Below are positions 36,601 to 49,000 of a stretch of 64,000 nt of DNA, piece after piece (position 1 is the stretch's first letter; every line of letters starts with the position of its first letter). The DNA comes from Heterotrichella gracilis (lineage: Eukaryota; Sar; Xanthophyceae; Tribonematales; Xanthonemataceae). The stretch lies in contig JAULBX010007773.1 in NCBI GenBank assembly GCA_032358255.1, positions 302,530 through 366,529 of the forward strand, in the 5' to 3' direction. The position numbers were made by a program, and so were the translations under genes. The notes beneath the pieces were generated by a model. It was not told the DNA's origin, made no database searches, and saw nothing but the letters and a program-made list of their open reading frames with translations.

Positions 36601-38419
36601 GGAGGCAGCGGCTCCCTGTTGGCGGGTTGCTGGGGCACACTGGCCCAGTCTGGCGCTGGCTTGTCCACTTTCAAGCTGGCTGCCGGGGTGCTGCAGGCGC
36701 TGGCGGTGGATGAAGGTGAGGTGCTGGGGATCTGCCAGTTGCTGAGGAGTGATCAGCAAGGGTAGGCTTTGGCGGTATCAATGTACGTGTGAAGTGCTGC
36801 TGTTGGAGCATTAGATGCGCGCTTGGGGGTAATGACCACAGCACACAACTACGCTGTACATGTCAAATTGCACCTGTCGTTAGATTGGCACTGAACCTCA
36901 TCAAACCCGACGTCTGCCCTGGACACGCTGCAGGAGGCTGCACCGCCCTCCTCCGGTCCCCGGTGGCCCCTGGTCTGGTCCCCTTGCTGCACACCCTCCT
37001 GCACAGGCGGGACCACCAGCGGACTGCCTCCCTGTTGGAGGTGTTGGCCAACATGGCGGCACACATGCACACCCACAGGGCGCTGCTCAAGCCACCACCT
37101 CAGCCACACACCCCAGGTAGGCCCAGCCCAGCCCCACGCGATTGTTGGTTTAATGATGTGTCGATTACTTTTTACCCATACCTCGTGGTGCTGACGCTTC
37201 ACCACAAAAGCTTTCTCAGGTTCCAACCGCACCAAACTAAACGTGTGTGCACCACCAAATATGTTCCATTTGCAACCTCCTTACAAGGTCACTAGCTCCT
37301 TGCATTCCTTCCACCCCAGCCCGTCTGTACGCCCATGCAGGCCTGCTCGAGCTCTTGCTCAGTGCCGCAGCCCTCCCCCACCCTGCCACGCGCACTGCCG
37401 CCCTGTTCGCCTTGCGCAATCTGTGCTTTGGTGCTGATGCGCGCCCCCACCTGCGCGCCTGCGACACCCTGCTGGGGGTTCTGATGGGGGCCGCCATGCG
37501 CGGGGTGGAGGACCCGACAGGTGAGCATGGTTTAAACAGTCTAGGGTTTAGGGGTTAGGGTTTACATGCGCCTGCGACAGTCTGCTGGAGGGTGCTACTG
37601 AGGCCGGCGATGCGCTGGGTGGAGGACCCACCAGGTGAGCATGGTGGAGCTGTTTAGGGTTTACAGGCTGCTTCGACACCCTGCTGGAGGTGCTGATTGG
37701 GGCGGCCACGTGCACGGTGGAGGTGGGCATGGAGGAGCTGTACATGGTTTAGGGTTTAGGTTTTAACTGTTGCTGTGCCAGCCATGCTCAGGTTATATTA
37801 CGAATTGTATCAGTGAATGAATTTATACGTGTGCGCAGGCGCTGCCCTGGCCTCCTCCGCCCTGTGGTCGCTTTTGTATCATGGGGAGCAAGTTAAGGCG
37901 GGGTTGCGCAGGGGCTGGCAGGACGATGCCTGCGGCAGCCTCAGGTACCTGGTGGGCACATATGAGGCGGCCATCCAGGTGAGCTCTAGCCCTGTGTGGC
38001 AGGGGAGTTAACCATCCTAATTTTCATAGTTGAGGTCAGAAAGCGTCTGTAGGGTACAGAAGGGTACCACTGCTAGGCAGGAGCCCTCCTTGGCATCATT
38101 CCCCAACTGTGGCTGATCAACTTCTCTGACAGGCACCGTGTATGATAAATAGATATATTTTTTATTCTTCCATTCTAATGTTGTCAATTTTTTTCATTAT
38201 GTTTTTATGTTTTTTCTGTTTACTTAATAATTGCAGGTGAGCCACAGTGAGCGGGACGCCACCATGCAGCCAGGGGCTGATTTGAGGAGGAGTGGTGGCG
38301 GTGGTGGGTGCGGTCATACCTACATTAATGCATCACCAGATGACGAGGAGGCGCTCGTGTGGTGTATGAAGGGGCACCACGCCGCCTCCATGTTGCTGCA
38401 CTGCTTGGAAGCTGCGTGA
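27646..38419 (+). CDS. RTTN: rotatin (RTTN/Ana3) homologue, centriole/basal-body protein
   Basis: Rotatin is an armadillo-like repeat protein needed for centriole assembly and length and for basal-body function. 23 exons: 27646-27679, 27821-27940, 28026-28246, 28391-28451, 28555-28716, 28827-28912, 29102-29418, 29655-30946, 31127-31418, 31542-31810, 32001-32497, 32619-32689, 32802-32850, 33163-33411, 33573-33749, 33978-34217, 34366-35107, 35382-36201, 36450-36715, 36934-37116, 37320-37520, 37839-37978, 38237-38419. All junctions are in phase; total 2223 residues, near the animal length. The N-terminus LVSKLGHPLQEVRSRSW matches the start of rotatin as I remember it (KLGH.L.EIR.R), split by intron 1. 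Leucine-rich helical repeats follow. C-terminal blocks (LLRHLVHDNPPARQACCDAG, LFALRNLCFGADARPHL, ALASSALWSLLYHGEQVKAG) match its end. The middle is weakly conserved. Confidence 0.9.
37541..37762 (+). repeat. two copies of RTTN exon 21 3' edge with TTTAGGG units
   Basis: The last ~75 bases of the exon ending at 37520, with its GTGAGC donor, recur at 37566-37650 and, more diverged, 37664-37741. TTTAGGG units occur at 37541-37563, 37654-37662 and 37747-37762. The first copy keeps an intact-looking donor. Confidence 0.9.
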
Positions 38420-39803
38420 GCTGGGCAGCTGCAGTTGCTTGCAGCATTTACCTTGGCATCCAGGAGTTGGTGCTAGCAGTGCGCTGCTTGGAAGGAGCGT
38501 GTGCAGCTTCAGCTGGATTGCTGGGGATTGCTGCGCAGGCGGCGTGAGCTGGGGCGCGGTTGCGACACTGAGCTGATCAAAGCGCTTTTGAAGTTTGATC
38601 GTGAACCTGGTGTGGCTGAGCTGCTGGCGCAGTGGGAACATGGCCAGCCTGGGATTTGTTTTATTGTGATTTTGATTGTGATGTGTTTATTTTGGACTGA
38701 GTCTAACTTTGCAATCCTGGAATGATTCTTGCGCAGCTTGAAAGGTTGATTTGACCTTCTAAAGGTGATCGTGATGCGCATGGCGCCATCTTGATGATCA
38801 CTTTACATCGTGATCATAAAATTTAATGAATTTCATGTCCCATTTTTGGGTACGGCGTCAAGCAGCTGCTGCGGGGCGTATATATAATGCCATTGGTGCG
38901 CATCAAGCAGGGTCTCATCTCGCCGATGATGATCTCGTTGCCTGCATTTTCCGCCGGGTTCCGTACAGTGCGTGCCGTTGTCACATGCCTGGCAGGTAAT
39001 GCGCATATGGTGACCGCCCTGCAGAAAAGGAACCCATTCTGGACAGTAAGGTCGCAGCCACAGGGCACCGTAAGAGCGGCAATGGGTCCAACAGCTGCAC
39101 CCCAAACTAGGACCTTGCAGGCCACTGACCTAGGCGGGAACACTTTGGTCTGGACCCCCCTGGCATGGATCAGCCTGCCTAGGTTGGAAAACACAAGCTT
39201 TAGTTAGGACCAACAAGTTTTGCTAGATGAGCTCATAGAATAGAAGAGCAGTTCAGCAATGGCCACTGCATGGACATTGCTTAATGCTGGTAATTCCCCA
39301 AGATGCCCTGTTACTGCAGATAGAATGTAAATAGAAATGAATTAGAATAATTATAATTCTTGAAAAGATAAACCCTTCCGAAGGGTTATTCACTGAGCGG
39401 TCCACATGCCATGTGATGATCATGATAAGGGATCCGATATGCATGCATTCGCATTCGAGGCCCCATTTGCACGCATTCGTGTCGGAGGGCGCAGCAATGC
39501 CACAACTTGTACAAGATAGGACGACACTCTAGAACAGCTGAGGTTGTTTAGGTTGTTTGCGGACTCTGGCGTGCATTGCCCTAGGCCCTGGGCTTGTAGG
39601 TCGAGCTGGCTGACCACTGCCTGCAGGGTGACTGTTGTTGAGCCTGCTGTGCCAAACCAACGCCATACCGTCCCTGTGTGACACGCAAGGTAACGAACAC
39701 ACAAGGATATGAACGTGGTGCAAAGTCTCACTCGTGGAAACCTCCTCAAAACCTTGCACTCTCGGCGAGGTTGTACCGGTTCGTAACTGACTTGGCACAA
39801 CCC
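38420..39803. other. intergenic after RTTN
   Basis: 38430-38560 holds degenerate copies of the RTTN stop-codon region (words like GCTGCTTGGAAG and GCGTGAGCTGGG recur). Open frames at 38823-39207 on both strands lack ATG support or family features and are not called. Near 39365-39390 there is a short inverted AACCCTTCCGAAGGGTT palindrome. Confidence 0.45.
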
Positions 39804-40744
39804 ATGGCTAGCCCTTCCGCTTCGTCCTTCCATTCCCTGCAGGTTCAAGGTCAGAAGCGCCACATGCCACTCCTTACCTCAACAGTCTCAGCAGCTCACA
39901 CCTCCTCCACCGGGTGTGGGCTGCTACCCCCGTCCAGACCTGGTGTTCGCCCCCTCCTAGCAGGGAGCTCCCGTAGGTCCCGCTACCACATTCGAAGGTA
40001 TGTGGCTTTGTGCAAGGCCGTACAGTGGTTTTCCGAACCAGGCGTTCGTGAGCTCTCGAGAAAGCCTCCAAGTTAGCTTGCATATGACACTTGAGTGGGT
40101 ATTGGTTTGCCTTCCTTCTCTGGGTGTCTCTCAGTCCTTGTGTATGCATGTTGGGCTTCCTAGGGTTTTGGTTAGGGTTGCCCGTAATTGGTGCATATAT
40201 GTGTATACCCATGTTGCGTGCACTCTCTCCATTTCCTGCTGCTCGCTCTCTGCTGTTGCGGTGGCTTTTGCTGCATTCTCGGCTTCACAAAATACTGCAA
40301 ATACTGCGTCTTCCCGCCTGCTGCATGTCTACGCAGGAAGGAGGCGGTTGTGGCCCCAAGGGCTGGCCATGGCCTGGGGGGTTCAAGCAAGCCCCAGGAC
40401 GACCCTCCATCAAACTCCTTAGCGAATTTCTTAAACACCAATGTGGGGCTGCAAGTGTTTGTTCTGGCTGCAATGGTGATCGCATTCACCTTTGGATACT
40501 TCATGGGCCAGAGCGATGCCAACATTAAAATGCTCCAGACCTCAATGGTAAGTTGTATTGGCAAAGGTCAGCTGGTAAAGTACCTGGGTGCATATACCCA
40601 ACACCAGTGCTCTGTCAAACCTGTGATGATCCCTTGTACCTGCCTCATATCGCTGCTCCCTTGTGTTCCCAGGCCAGCTTGGAAGAGGATCTGGCAAAGT
40701 CCAAGGCGGAGAGACTCGGTGCGGAAACCGACTCCCGAGCTTGA
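39804..40744 (+). CDS. small single-pass membrane protein, probably plastid-targeted
   Basis: Three exons: 39804-39997, 40337-40547, 40673-40744, all in phase; 158 residues. The first 65 residues are S/T/R-rich with almost no acidic residues, starting MASPSASSFHSLQ, as in chloroplast transit peptides. A serine/proline-rich linker follows, then one hydrophobic helix (LQVFVLAAMVIAFTFGYFMG, about residues 107-126) and a charged C-terminal helix (SLEEDLAKSKAERLGAE). I do not recognise a family; topology suggests a thylakoid or envelope anchor protein. Its stop codon is 22 bp from the stop of the convergent splicing-factor gene, so the two 3' UTRs must overlap. Confidence 0.72.
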
Positions 40745-40766
40745 TGCCACCCACTGTAATCGGCGA

Positions 40767-43700
40767 TCATACCAGCACACCTCCCGTAAGCACCCTCCTG
40801 TCCACCTCGTCCCTGTTGCTAGTGAAGATCTCAATGTAGCGGTTGGTGTTCTGGACAAAGGGGAAAGCGGGGTGTCGCAATGGTCAGGGGAACAATGGGG
40901 GAAGGGTGCCCGTAGTGGAATCTGAGCCTAGGGGGGGCAGGGCCGCATGTGTGGCAATTGAAGGCCGTGCTTGCGCTTTTACAAGGAAAGGTGGAGCCAT
41001 GCACTCTCAGTGTACTTAGTGATCAACACCTGATGATGTTCACCAGGTCAGATTGCTGACAATCCAATAAATCTACAGCCACTCTTCAGAAATAAACGAT
41101 GCTGATTAACAACCTGCCTAGGGTTTAGGGTCTAGGGCTTTAGGTTCCTCCCCACCTCCAGCATCTGCCTGTCCCTTGCCAGCGCCAGTTTGAGCTTTGC
41201 CTTTGGCCCCTTCATCTCAGCATACGCCTCGCCGGTGGCGCGCCCATCCAGGCCAATCACAAGCAGGATGTCCTCCGGCTTGACATCGCCGCAACCCTAG
41301 GGAAGGGTTTTTGAATGAGGTGAGGCGGGGTGGAGGGTAGTAAGAGGGGTGGTGGTGGTGCCTGATAGGGATGGAGGGGCATCTAGCTGTACCCATGGAC
41401 CAGCAAAGGTGGCGTTATTGTCTGCCCTGTCATTCCATGCCACATTGTGGCCAGTTGATATTCGCGCATTGACCATACCCAGCTCTCCCAACCCCCCCCT
41501 CTCGCCCCCCCAACCCCACAGACCAAAGAATGCCGCCACCCGCTCCTTGGTCACATCCAGCGGCAGGCCCCTGGGCTTAAAACCCTCTTCCCCCCTCCCT
41601 CATACCCCACTTCCCCCCAAGCACAACCCGCAAGCACCCTCCCACCATCACCACCCACCCACCTCGAAGAACGCCGCCACCCGCTCCTTATTGACATCCA
41701 GCGGCAGGGCAGGCCCCTGAGCCTAACACCCTCTGCCCCCCCTCCCTCCTACCCCTAATCACAATCCCAAGCACCCTCCCACCATCCCCACACCCACCTC
41801 GAAGAACGCCGCCACCCGCTCCTTGGTCACATCCAGCGGCAGGCCCCGGAGCTTGACCCAACCCTCCTGGTAGGGCACGTCCGCTGCGTTCAGCGACTGC
41901 AGCAGCATGGTGGCCATGGCAGGGTTGGTTGCCACCAGGGCTGAGATTGAGGGGTTGAGGGCAGCCACGCCGCTGATGCCGGGGGGGAGGGGGCCCACAG
42001 GGGCGGAACCTGCGGGGTGGGGGTGGCAGTTGTGTGTGAGCGCGCAAGATGTGTGTAATTCACATGCGGAGATGCAAAATAGAGATGAAGTGCCCTAGAA
42101 GCGTAAGAAGGACCCCCGCCTCCACCACACACAGCGCCTTCACTGTTGCCCTACATCTATGTCCCCATTTCCCCCTACACACCCACCACCACCACCACCA
42201 CCGCCACCGCCACCACCACCACCGCCACCACCACCACCGCCACCACCACCAGCCACTCACTTAGCACCGACAGCCCCAGCGTGTGGCCAGCCTCCAGCAC
42301 CCACTCCCCCGTCTGCGCGCGCAAAAACTCGGTCTCCGGCACATACCGCGCCTTCACCCGGCTCTCGCACAGGCGCCGCCCATGGAACACCCTCCGGGCA
42401 TTGCTGGCGTCGTCCGTGGTGATGTATTTGAGGTAGGCGCGGGAGGGCTCCGAGGCGGGGATGGCGGGTGGTGGCCGGGGCACGCACACCGCGATCACTG
42501 TGTGGTGCCGGGAGGCCTCGGCGCGCACCTCGGCTTGCCACTGTGGGGATGGAGGGCGGAGTGGGTGGATGGAGGGCGGCAAATGGGCGGGAGGATAATG
42601 ACTGGGGTGGAATTATACAGTGAGGTGGAGGACGGCATGCTTACATGTATGTGCGTGTGTCTTGGTGCCTATGCTTCTATGTAAGGGTTCTAGCATCGGA
42701 TTAAACGTGATGGTGGTGGTAGAGATCAAACCCTAGAACCCTACATGTGTCCATCACAAAAGCCATGGCCAAAACCAACACCCAGTACCCCTCCCGCCCT
42801 CCCCAGGCGCACACAATCCAAACCAAAACTGCATGCATGTGCATGGGAATGTATGCACCGCGGTAACTTGCTGATCATGCCTTGCGGTCACAGCAAGCCA
42901 TAACAGTCCAATCAATGTGGCACTCTGAGTAAAACCGTGCAGGCACAGGGGGAGCGCTGCGTGGTAGAGTATGAGTGCCAGGCAGGGTGTGTGTGGGAGG
43001 GGGGTGACATACCAAACGAGCAATGCTCATGCTTGATTTTGGGAGGCACATGGGACTGCAACTCATGCCCAACAAGCCAGAACAGGGACAAGGATGTCTA
43101 CCCGGTGCATATGGCATTCTTAATGATGATGCAATCCCAGCGATGCATGCTCTGTGATGCATTCACACAGGTTGTGCCAGCACCAGTGAACCAGGAGCTC
43201 CACACTATTACAAGCAGATACATGCAGGCCCCGGTTCCTCCACAGCCCTCCCCTTCACCATAACCCCTCATCCCTCTGTTCCTTACCCTTTGCCGCTCCT
43301 CCTCATCCAGCATGTGCAGCGCCCTGCTCCCCTCCTCAATGACCAGTACAGTGGTGGGCGGCTGCACCTGGTTCTGCTGCGCCTGCTGGAGCAGACCAGG
43401 CTGACTCAGCACCGCCTTGGCGGGCGCCACGTGGCCTCCTGGGGGCTCGATGTAGCCCTTGGGGCGGCCCACGTTGATCTGCGGGGGGTAAGGTAGTTGT
43501 AGGTGGTGGTGAGTGGTGGGTAACGGGTCTGGGTGTGGTGGGGCATGTTAGCCATGGGCCGGGGGGTGGAACCATGCATGCGTGGTGGAGATGCATGGGC
43601 CTGTGGGCGTAGGGTTTCCCAGGCGTTAGGTGCAGGGTTTCCCACTTCATAAGCTGCAAATTACACCAGGCGTCACGTTGCAGGGGTTAGTGGCTGGAGG

Positions 43701-45507
43701 GTCTAGGATTCTACCCATGCAGGGTAACTGTCATACATGTGAAGGGTGTCTGTTCAATGGCAAGGTGCTTGTCCCCACCTGTCTCCCGCAGACCTCCGCC
43801 TTGTCCATCATCATTGCGCTACTGGCAAGCTCCTCAGACCGCACCTCCACAAAACCAAACCGGCCTGGGGGAGCGAAGGTGGACAGGTCAAGGAGATGGT
43901 CAAACAACAGGCTGCAGTGATGCACCCAGGTGTCACCAAGGTGTAATGCCCTCCCCCTTCCCCACACATATGATGGGCCCATCTGCGCGTGATAACCCAT
44001 CGCCTTGCACCCACACACGCACCCATTCCCTTTACTATTATCACCATCTTCACCACCCACCCACACATCCCCACTGACACACCAGATGCCTCTGCCTTCT
44101 CTCCCCCCACACACTACACCACCACCACCACCACCACCACCCACCACCACCATCACCACCCACCCCACCACGCACTCATCTGACGGGTCCGCCACTAGGT
44201 GCGCCACGGCTGCGTTGAACAGTCGCGCAGCGTCTAGTCGGTGGAAATGAACCCCCACCCACCCACATGCACCAACCCAAAAAGTAGCCTCCCCGGGCCC
44301 CTCCCACCGCACAGCATCCACCCCCCACCCCCACCATCCCCTCCCCACCCACCTGATGGGTCCAGCTGCGCGTTGACCACCGGAGGGTTTGTGACGGGGT
44401 CCGCCACCAGGTGCGCCAGTGCCGCGTTGAACAGCTCGCGCAGCGTCTGGTCGGTAACCACGCCTATGGCCAGGTTGCCCACGTACACCTCGCGCTGCTT
44501 CTTGCTGGCGGACTGTGCGCTGGTGCCGGCCATGGCTTGCTGCGGGATGGTAGGTGGTGGGTGGGTGGGTGGGTAGAGAGGTTACATGAGTTAATGTGGT
44601 GTGCGGGACGGGGTGACGGGCGGCATCAGTGAGTGCAGGTGGGGCTAAGGGAGGTGAGCGGAGTGCGCAACATGTTTTGTCTTGGCAGACACGCCCCACA
44701 CCATTTTCGGGTCATATGGAGAGCGTATTGTCAGCGCCGAAGCACGGAAACCCTAGCAGGGGTTGCCAGTACTCTTGCCGATGATAGGTCACATACATGT
44801 TCGGGGATTGTTGTTGGGTGCAGAGTGCGCGGCCTCACCTGTTGTTGTAGCATGAGCTGCTGCTGCATCAGCTGGGCTTGTAGCTGCTGTGACTGTATCT
44901 GCGCCACAGACGCCATCTGCACAGGTAAGGACCAGGAGGGGGGATGGCCCTCTTCAGCTGCTCCAGGCAGCGCAGCACATATGCACGGCAAGTGTGGTGC
45001 ACGCTGCATGGTATGCCGAGTGATTTTATTTGCTGCCACATCAGGCTATGAAACTTTTGCACTATGTTGGGTTGGGGTGTGAATGCTATGCATGCATATG
45101 CAAGTAGCACAGGCGACCTACCCCACTGAATCGGTTGCCTCCGCCGCGGCTGCTGTCCTTTCGAGGACTCCTGCTCCTGCTCCTGTGACATTCGCGAAAC
45201 AGAATGAAATTTTGACACTGGCAGACACTTCATCATCTGGACGACCGCCAGACACATGCATCATAATGCAACAATATACCCCAAAATGCAACCCAGCCCA
45301 AGCTGCCCCACACGTTCTTGATGGCAAGACTGGTACCTCACGGCGAAAGGGACTTGCGTGTTGGGTGTGCGCTACGTACCTTTTGCGGTAGCGGTCCCTG
45401 TCTCGGTCCCGATCCCTGGAGCGCGACCTTGATCGTTCACGCCTTTTGGAGCCCGAGCTCCTGTGCCGGTCTCGCGAACGAGACCGGGAACGGGATCTCC
45501 GACCCAT
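40767..45507 (-). CDS. RS-domain splicing factor with RRM, U2AF-homology-like domain and quasi-RRM
   Basis: Likely a nuclear pre-mRNA splicing factor related to the U2AF65/PUF60/CAPER group. Ten exons on the minus strand: 45507-45380, 45182-45122, 44916-44839, 44539-44353, 43864-43779, 43478-43287, 42540-42261, 42009-41798, 41296-41156, 40850-40767; all in phase, 482 residues. Residues 1-63 are RS/RD-rich (MGRRSRSRSRSRDRHRSS) and a glutamine-rich linker follows. An RRM starts near 105 (REVYVGNLAIG as RNP2, GRFGFVEV as RNP1). About residues 219-325 resemble a U2AF-homology motif (TTVLVI start, RAYLKYITTDDASNARRVF end). A C-terminal quasi-RRM of the hnRNP F/H type (WVKLRGLPLDVTKERVAAFF, ATGEAYAEM, NRYIEIFTSNRDEV) closes the protein. 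This order is unlike canonical U2AF65. If exon 9 were read through, an in-frame TAG would follow within eight codons. Confidence 0.85.
41520..41712 (-). repeat. two copies of the splicing-factor exon 8 3' edge
   Basis: The end of exon 8 (true site 41798-41850) recurs at 41661-41712, including the donor, and at 41520-41572, where the donor is lost. Period is about 140 bp, with C-rich spacer repeated too. Confidence 0.88.
42177..42252. repeat. CCACCACCGCC microsatellite in splicing-factor intron 7
   Basis: About 70 bases of CCACCACCGCC-like trinucleotides lie just upstream (on the + strand) of exon 7's donor. In the transcript this reads GGTGGTGGCGG. Confidence 0.9.
44110..44165. repeat. CCA trinucleotide microsatellite in splicing-factor intron 4
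   Basis: CCACCACCA-rich run; GGT repeats in the transcript. Confidence 0.85.
44177..44243 (-). repeat. duplicate of splicing-factor exon 4 3' region
   Basis: Repeats parts of 44350-44450 (end of exon 4) with small deletions, about 190 bp downstream in the sense of transcription. Confidence 0.8.
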
Positions 45508-46039
45508 TTTGTTGAGAAGAACGGAGGCTGTGCTGAAGTGTTTGGCTCACAAAGCAGTCAGGGAGGTATTTGGCTGTGTGTCCATCAGCTGATGTGATGG
45601 GTAAGAAACGAGCGCATCCAGAGAGTGGGTGTCCGAGGGTATGGTATGGTTCAATATCTGTTACTTCACCTGTTGAATGTGGTGAAAGGCTGGTGGATTG
45701 AGCGCCCTTTCACCCAGTTTCTTGGCTTTGAAACATCACTGCCGGCTCTCGGTTGTGACGTCCCCTCTGCGATGCAACTATTGTCTCCGTCCATGGATAA
45801 GGCCCATTCCGAACGTACAAACTTTGCAAAGTGTTGCACAACTGTATTCTTCACCAACACAGGCATCTACATCAGTGGTTATAAACCCCGCGTGTACGGT
45901 GTTTCGCCGTGCTTATTCGCTGGTAAACAACAGGGCCCACCCAGACTGGGTGTCATCTTTTTGCCCAGCACATTCCAGCCCAGTGACCCGTTGACAACCC
46001 CATTGCACAACAACTGGTTGCTGCTCACAGCACGCCATC
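45508..46039. other. divergent intergenic region between splicing factor and DXR
   Basis: 532 bp between start codons. Overlapping open frames here have no family features, so it is read as a back-to-back promoter. Confidence 0.5.
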
Positions 46040-49000
46040 ATGCAGAGCAGTAGCTTACTGGGGCACCAGCCCTGCTCCCGGATCGCACTCGGTCACGGAA
46101 GCAGGAAGGGCCTCAAGCACCGGGCGGCGAAGGCCACACCCTCTCCAGTCACCTGCAGCACGCCACAGGTCCCCTCAGCCTGGCCCGGCCGTGCAGTTGC
46201 AATAGAGACGAAGCAGCGTGATGGTCCCAAGGTGGGGCTGCCACCCACCCACCAGCACTGGCCCCTGACATCAGCACATGGTGCATGTCCCACCCACACC
46301 TTGCATGTCAAGTCATCGAGTTGGTTGCCCCGGTTTCAGCAGTGCAGCAAGGTCAGCATGCTGCAATCTGCCATGCATGCCTTGCACCAGCATCCTGTCC
46401 TGGCACTGCATGCACTGGCGATCACTTGCAGCGCGCATGCAGCGGCACCTCATATGCCTGGGGCCACCTCGAATTTCACCCAAAGGAAAGCGTTAGCCCA
46501 GCACCTACACCGTGCTTGTCCTTGAGCATGCGGGTGGGTGAGGAAGGGCGCTGCCCTCTTGTCTTAAATACCCCTCCCATTACCATGCCGTGACAAACCT
46601 CACAACGACTCCAAATACGTACTCCCCACCTCACCACTCCTCCCCACCCCGCAGAAATTCTCCCTCCTGGGCTCCACCGGCTCCATCGGCACCCAAACCC
46701 TGGACATTGTTGCCGAAAACCCCGACAAGTTTGAGGTGGTGGCCCTGGCAGCGGGGGCCAACACCACCCTCCTGGCGCAGCAGATCCGCCAGTTTCAGCC
46801 CCAGATGGTGGCCATCCGCGACGCCAGCAAGGTAGCAGAGCTAAAGGAGCTGATCAAGGATGTCCCCACCCAGCCAGAGATCCTGGTGGGCGAGGAGGGC
46901 GCCATCGAGGTCGCCCGGCATGCAGACTGCGAGGCGGTTGTCACAGGGATTGTGGGGTGCGCGGGGCTGGGTCCAACTGTGGCGGCCATCAGGGCGGGGA
47001 AGGACATCTGCCTGGCCAACAAGGAGACCCTGATCGCTGGGGGGCCCTATGTGCTCCCGCTGGCACGCGAGTTTGGGGTCAAGATCCTGCCAGCGGATTC
47101 CGAGCACTCTGCCATCTTCCAATGCCTGCAAGGTACGGTTCTGGGTGCATTCACATCCATATGCGCCGCTGGTGCTTGGATTGGAGCCCTTTCTTATTGT
47201 TGTAACTGGGTACATGCATGCCAGTGGGGGGGTGCGTTCCAATGCCTGCAAGGTAGGGTTATGAACGCACAGGAGGGTGATGCGGGCACAGTCACATTCG
47301 CCGCTGGTGCCCAGGGTGATGGCCTTTCTTGTAGCTGTGAATGGCGCATTCATGGCGGTGGCGGGATGCAATTCATGGGAGGATTCCCTCCTCCTCGTTG
47401 TTACTCTGCCCCATGCCTGGCTACCGAGCGCGGCCGTTCAAGAATAGGCTGGCGTACGATTATCAACTAAGTTTGCCTGCCAGGCCTGGCTGAGGGCGGC
47501 ATGCCCAGGACTGAATCTTAATTTTGCGGTTTTCCAACGGCAGGCTGCATGCTGATCTGGGTTTTCCCCAGGGACAGGTAGCGTACTGATCCGTGTTTTT
47601 CTGCCTGCCAGGAACTAGCTATTTCTATTGTTGATCCATTATATATCTATTATTTCCCTATTGTTTATTGCCTGCCAGGCCTGCCCGAGGGCGGCATGCG
47701 GCGGATCATCCTCACCGCCTCTGGCGGCGCCTTCCGCGACTGGCCGGTGGAGCGGCTCAAGGAGGCAAAGCCCGCTGACGCGCTGAAGCACCCCAACTGG
47801 GACATGGGCAAAAAGATCACCATCGACTCGGCCACGCTCATGAACAAGGGGCTGGAGGTAATGCTTTATATGTTATGATGGGATATCTACAAGGGATTTG
47901 TATATGGAAATATAAAGCTAATTCAACATCGACTCCGCCACGCTGATGAACAAGGGGCTGGAGGTGATGCATCAATGTGTTTCTCAAATCAAATAAAATG
48001 TAAACCCATTTATCGTACATTTTACATCAAGTCGACAGAATCCTTTCTGCTTGTATGAGGACTTTCTGGATCATGAATCATGGTGTGTGGCTAGGCACTC
48101 CGACAGCATTCCAGCATTCAGCCAGCCTTAACAGCCAGCCTTGCACATGCGGCGCCAAGCGCTGCCCTGGGCCAGAAATCCCGGCACTGGTCACCATTTG
48201 CTGATCTGGCGTGAGCTCAGGTACTCTTGTGACAAGTCAGCCCATGCGGTCCTGGACTTACCTACCCAAATTGCCCGTTGTAGGTGATTGAGGCACACTA
48301 CCTGTTTGGCGCCAGCTACGATAACATCGACATCGTCATCCACCCGCAGAGCATCATCCACTCCATGGTGGAGACGGCAGACTCCTCGGTACTGGCACAG
48401 GTAGGGATTCAGGCATATGGGGAAGGGCCGGGAGATCCTCGCCAGGGTTTTTGTGCCGGGTACAGGTGCACCAGGGGGGATTATGTCACAGTGCTGTTGT
48501 GGGTTGCTGCGCTTGGTCAACATGGGCATTTATGGTTGCCGCAACTGCCTATACACACGCATGCAATTGTTGCACTGTTGCTGAGTTCCTTGACCCCCTA
48601 CCCCCCTACACCCACACCCCTCCCACCCGCAGCTCGGCTGGCCCGACATGCGCCTGCCCATCCTGTACACCATGTCGTGGCCGGAGCGGGTTGAGTGCTC
48701 GGAGGCCACATGGCCCCGGCTGGACTTTGTCAAGGTGGGGCAGCTGGACTTCCGGGCGCCCGACAAGGCCAAGTACCCGTCCATGGACCTGGCGTACGCG
48801 GCGGGCAGGGCGGGGGGGACCATGACCGGGGTGCTCAGCGCAGCAAATGAGAAGGTGGGTGGTGCTGAGATACTTAAACCATAGAGGGTATGTGGGTGGT
48901 GTGGTGGTGTGCAGAATCCTATAGCTTAATGACAAGGCCAAGTACCCGGTCTATGGACCTGGCGTACGCGGCGGGCAGGGCGGGGGGGACCATGACAGGG

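Noticed and set aside
38823-39207. Open frames on both strands after RTTN
   Set aside because: The longer frame starts at a non-ATG codon, and neither frame shows motifs or exon signals. A transposon relic was considered but no terminal repeats or target duplication were found.
45625-46053. 142-codon open frame upstream of DXR
   Set aside because: It starts at an alternative codon, overlaps the DXR start in another frame and lacks any recognisable feature.
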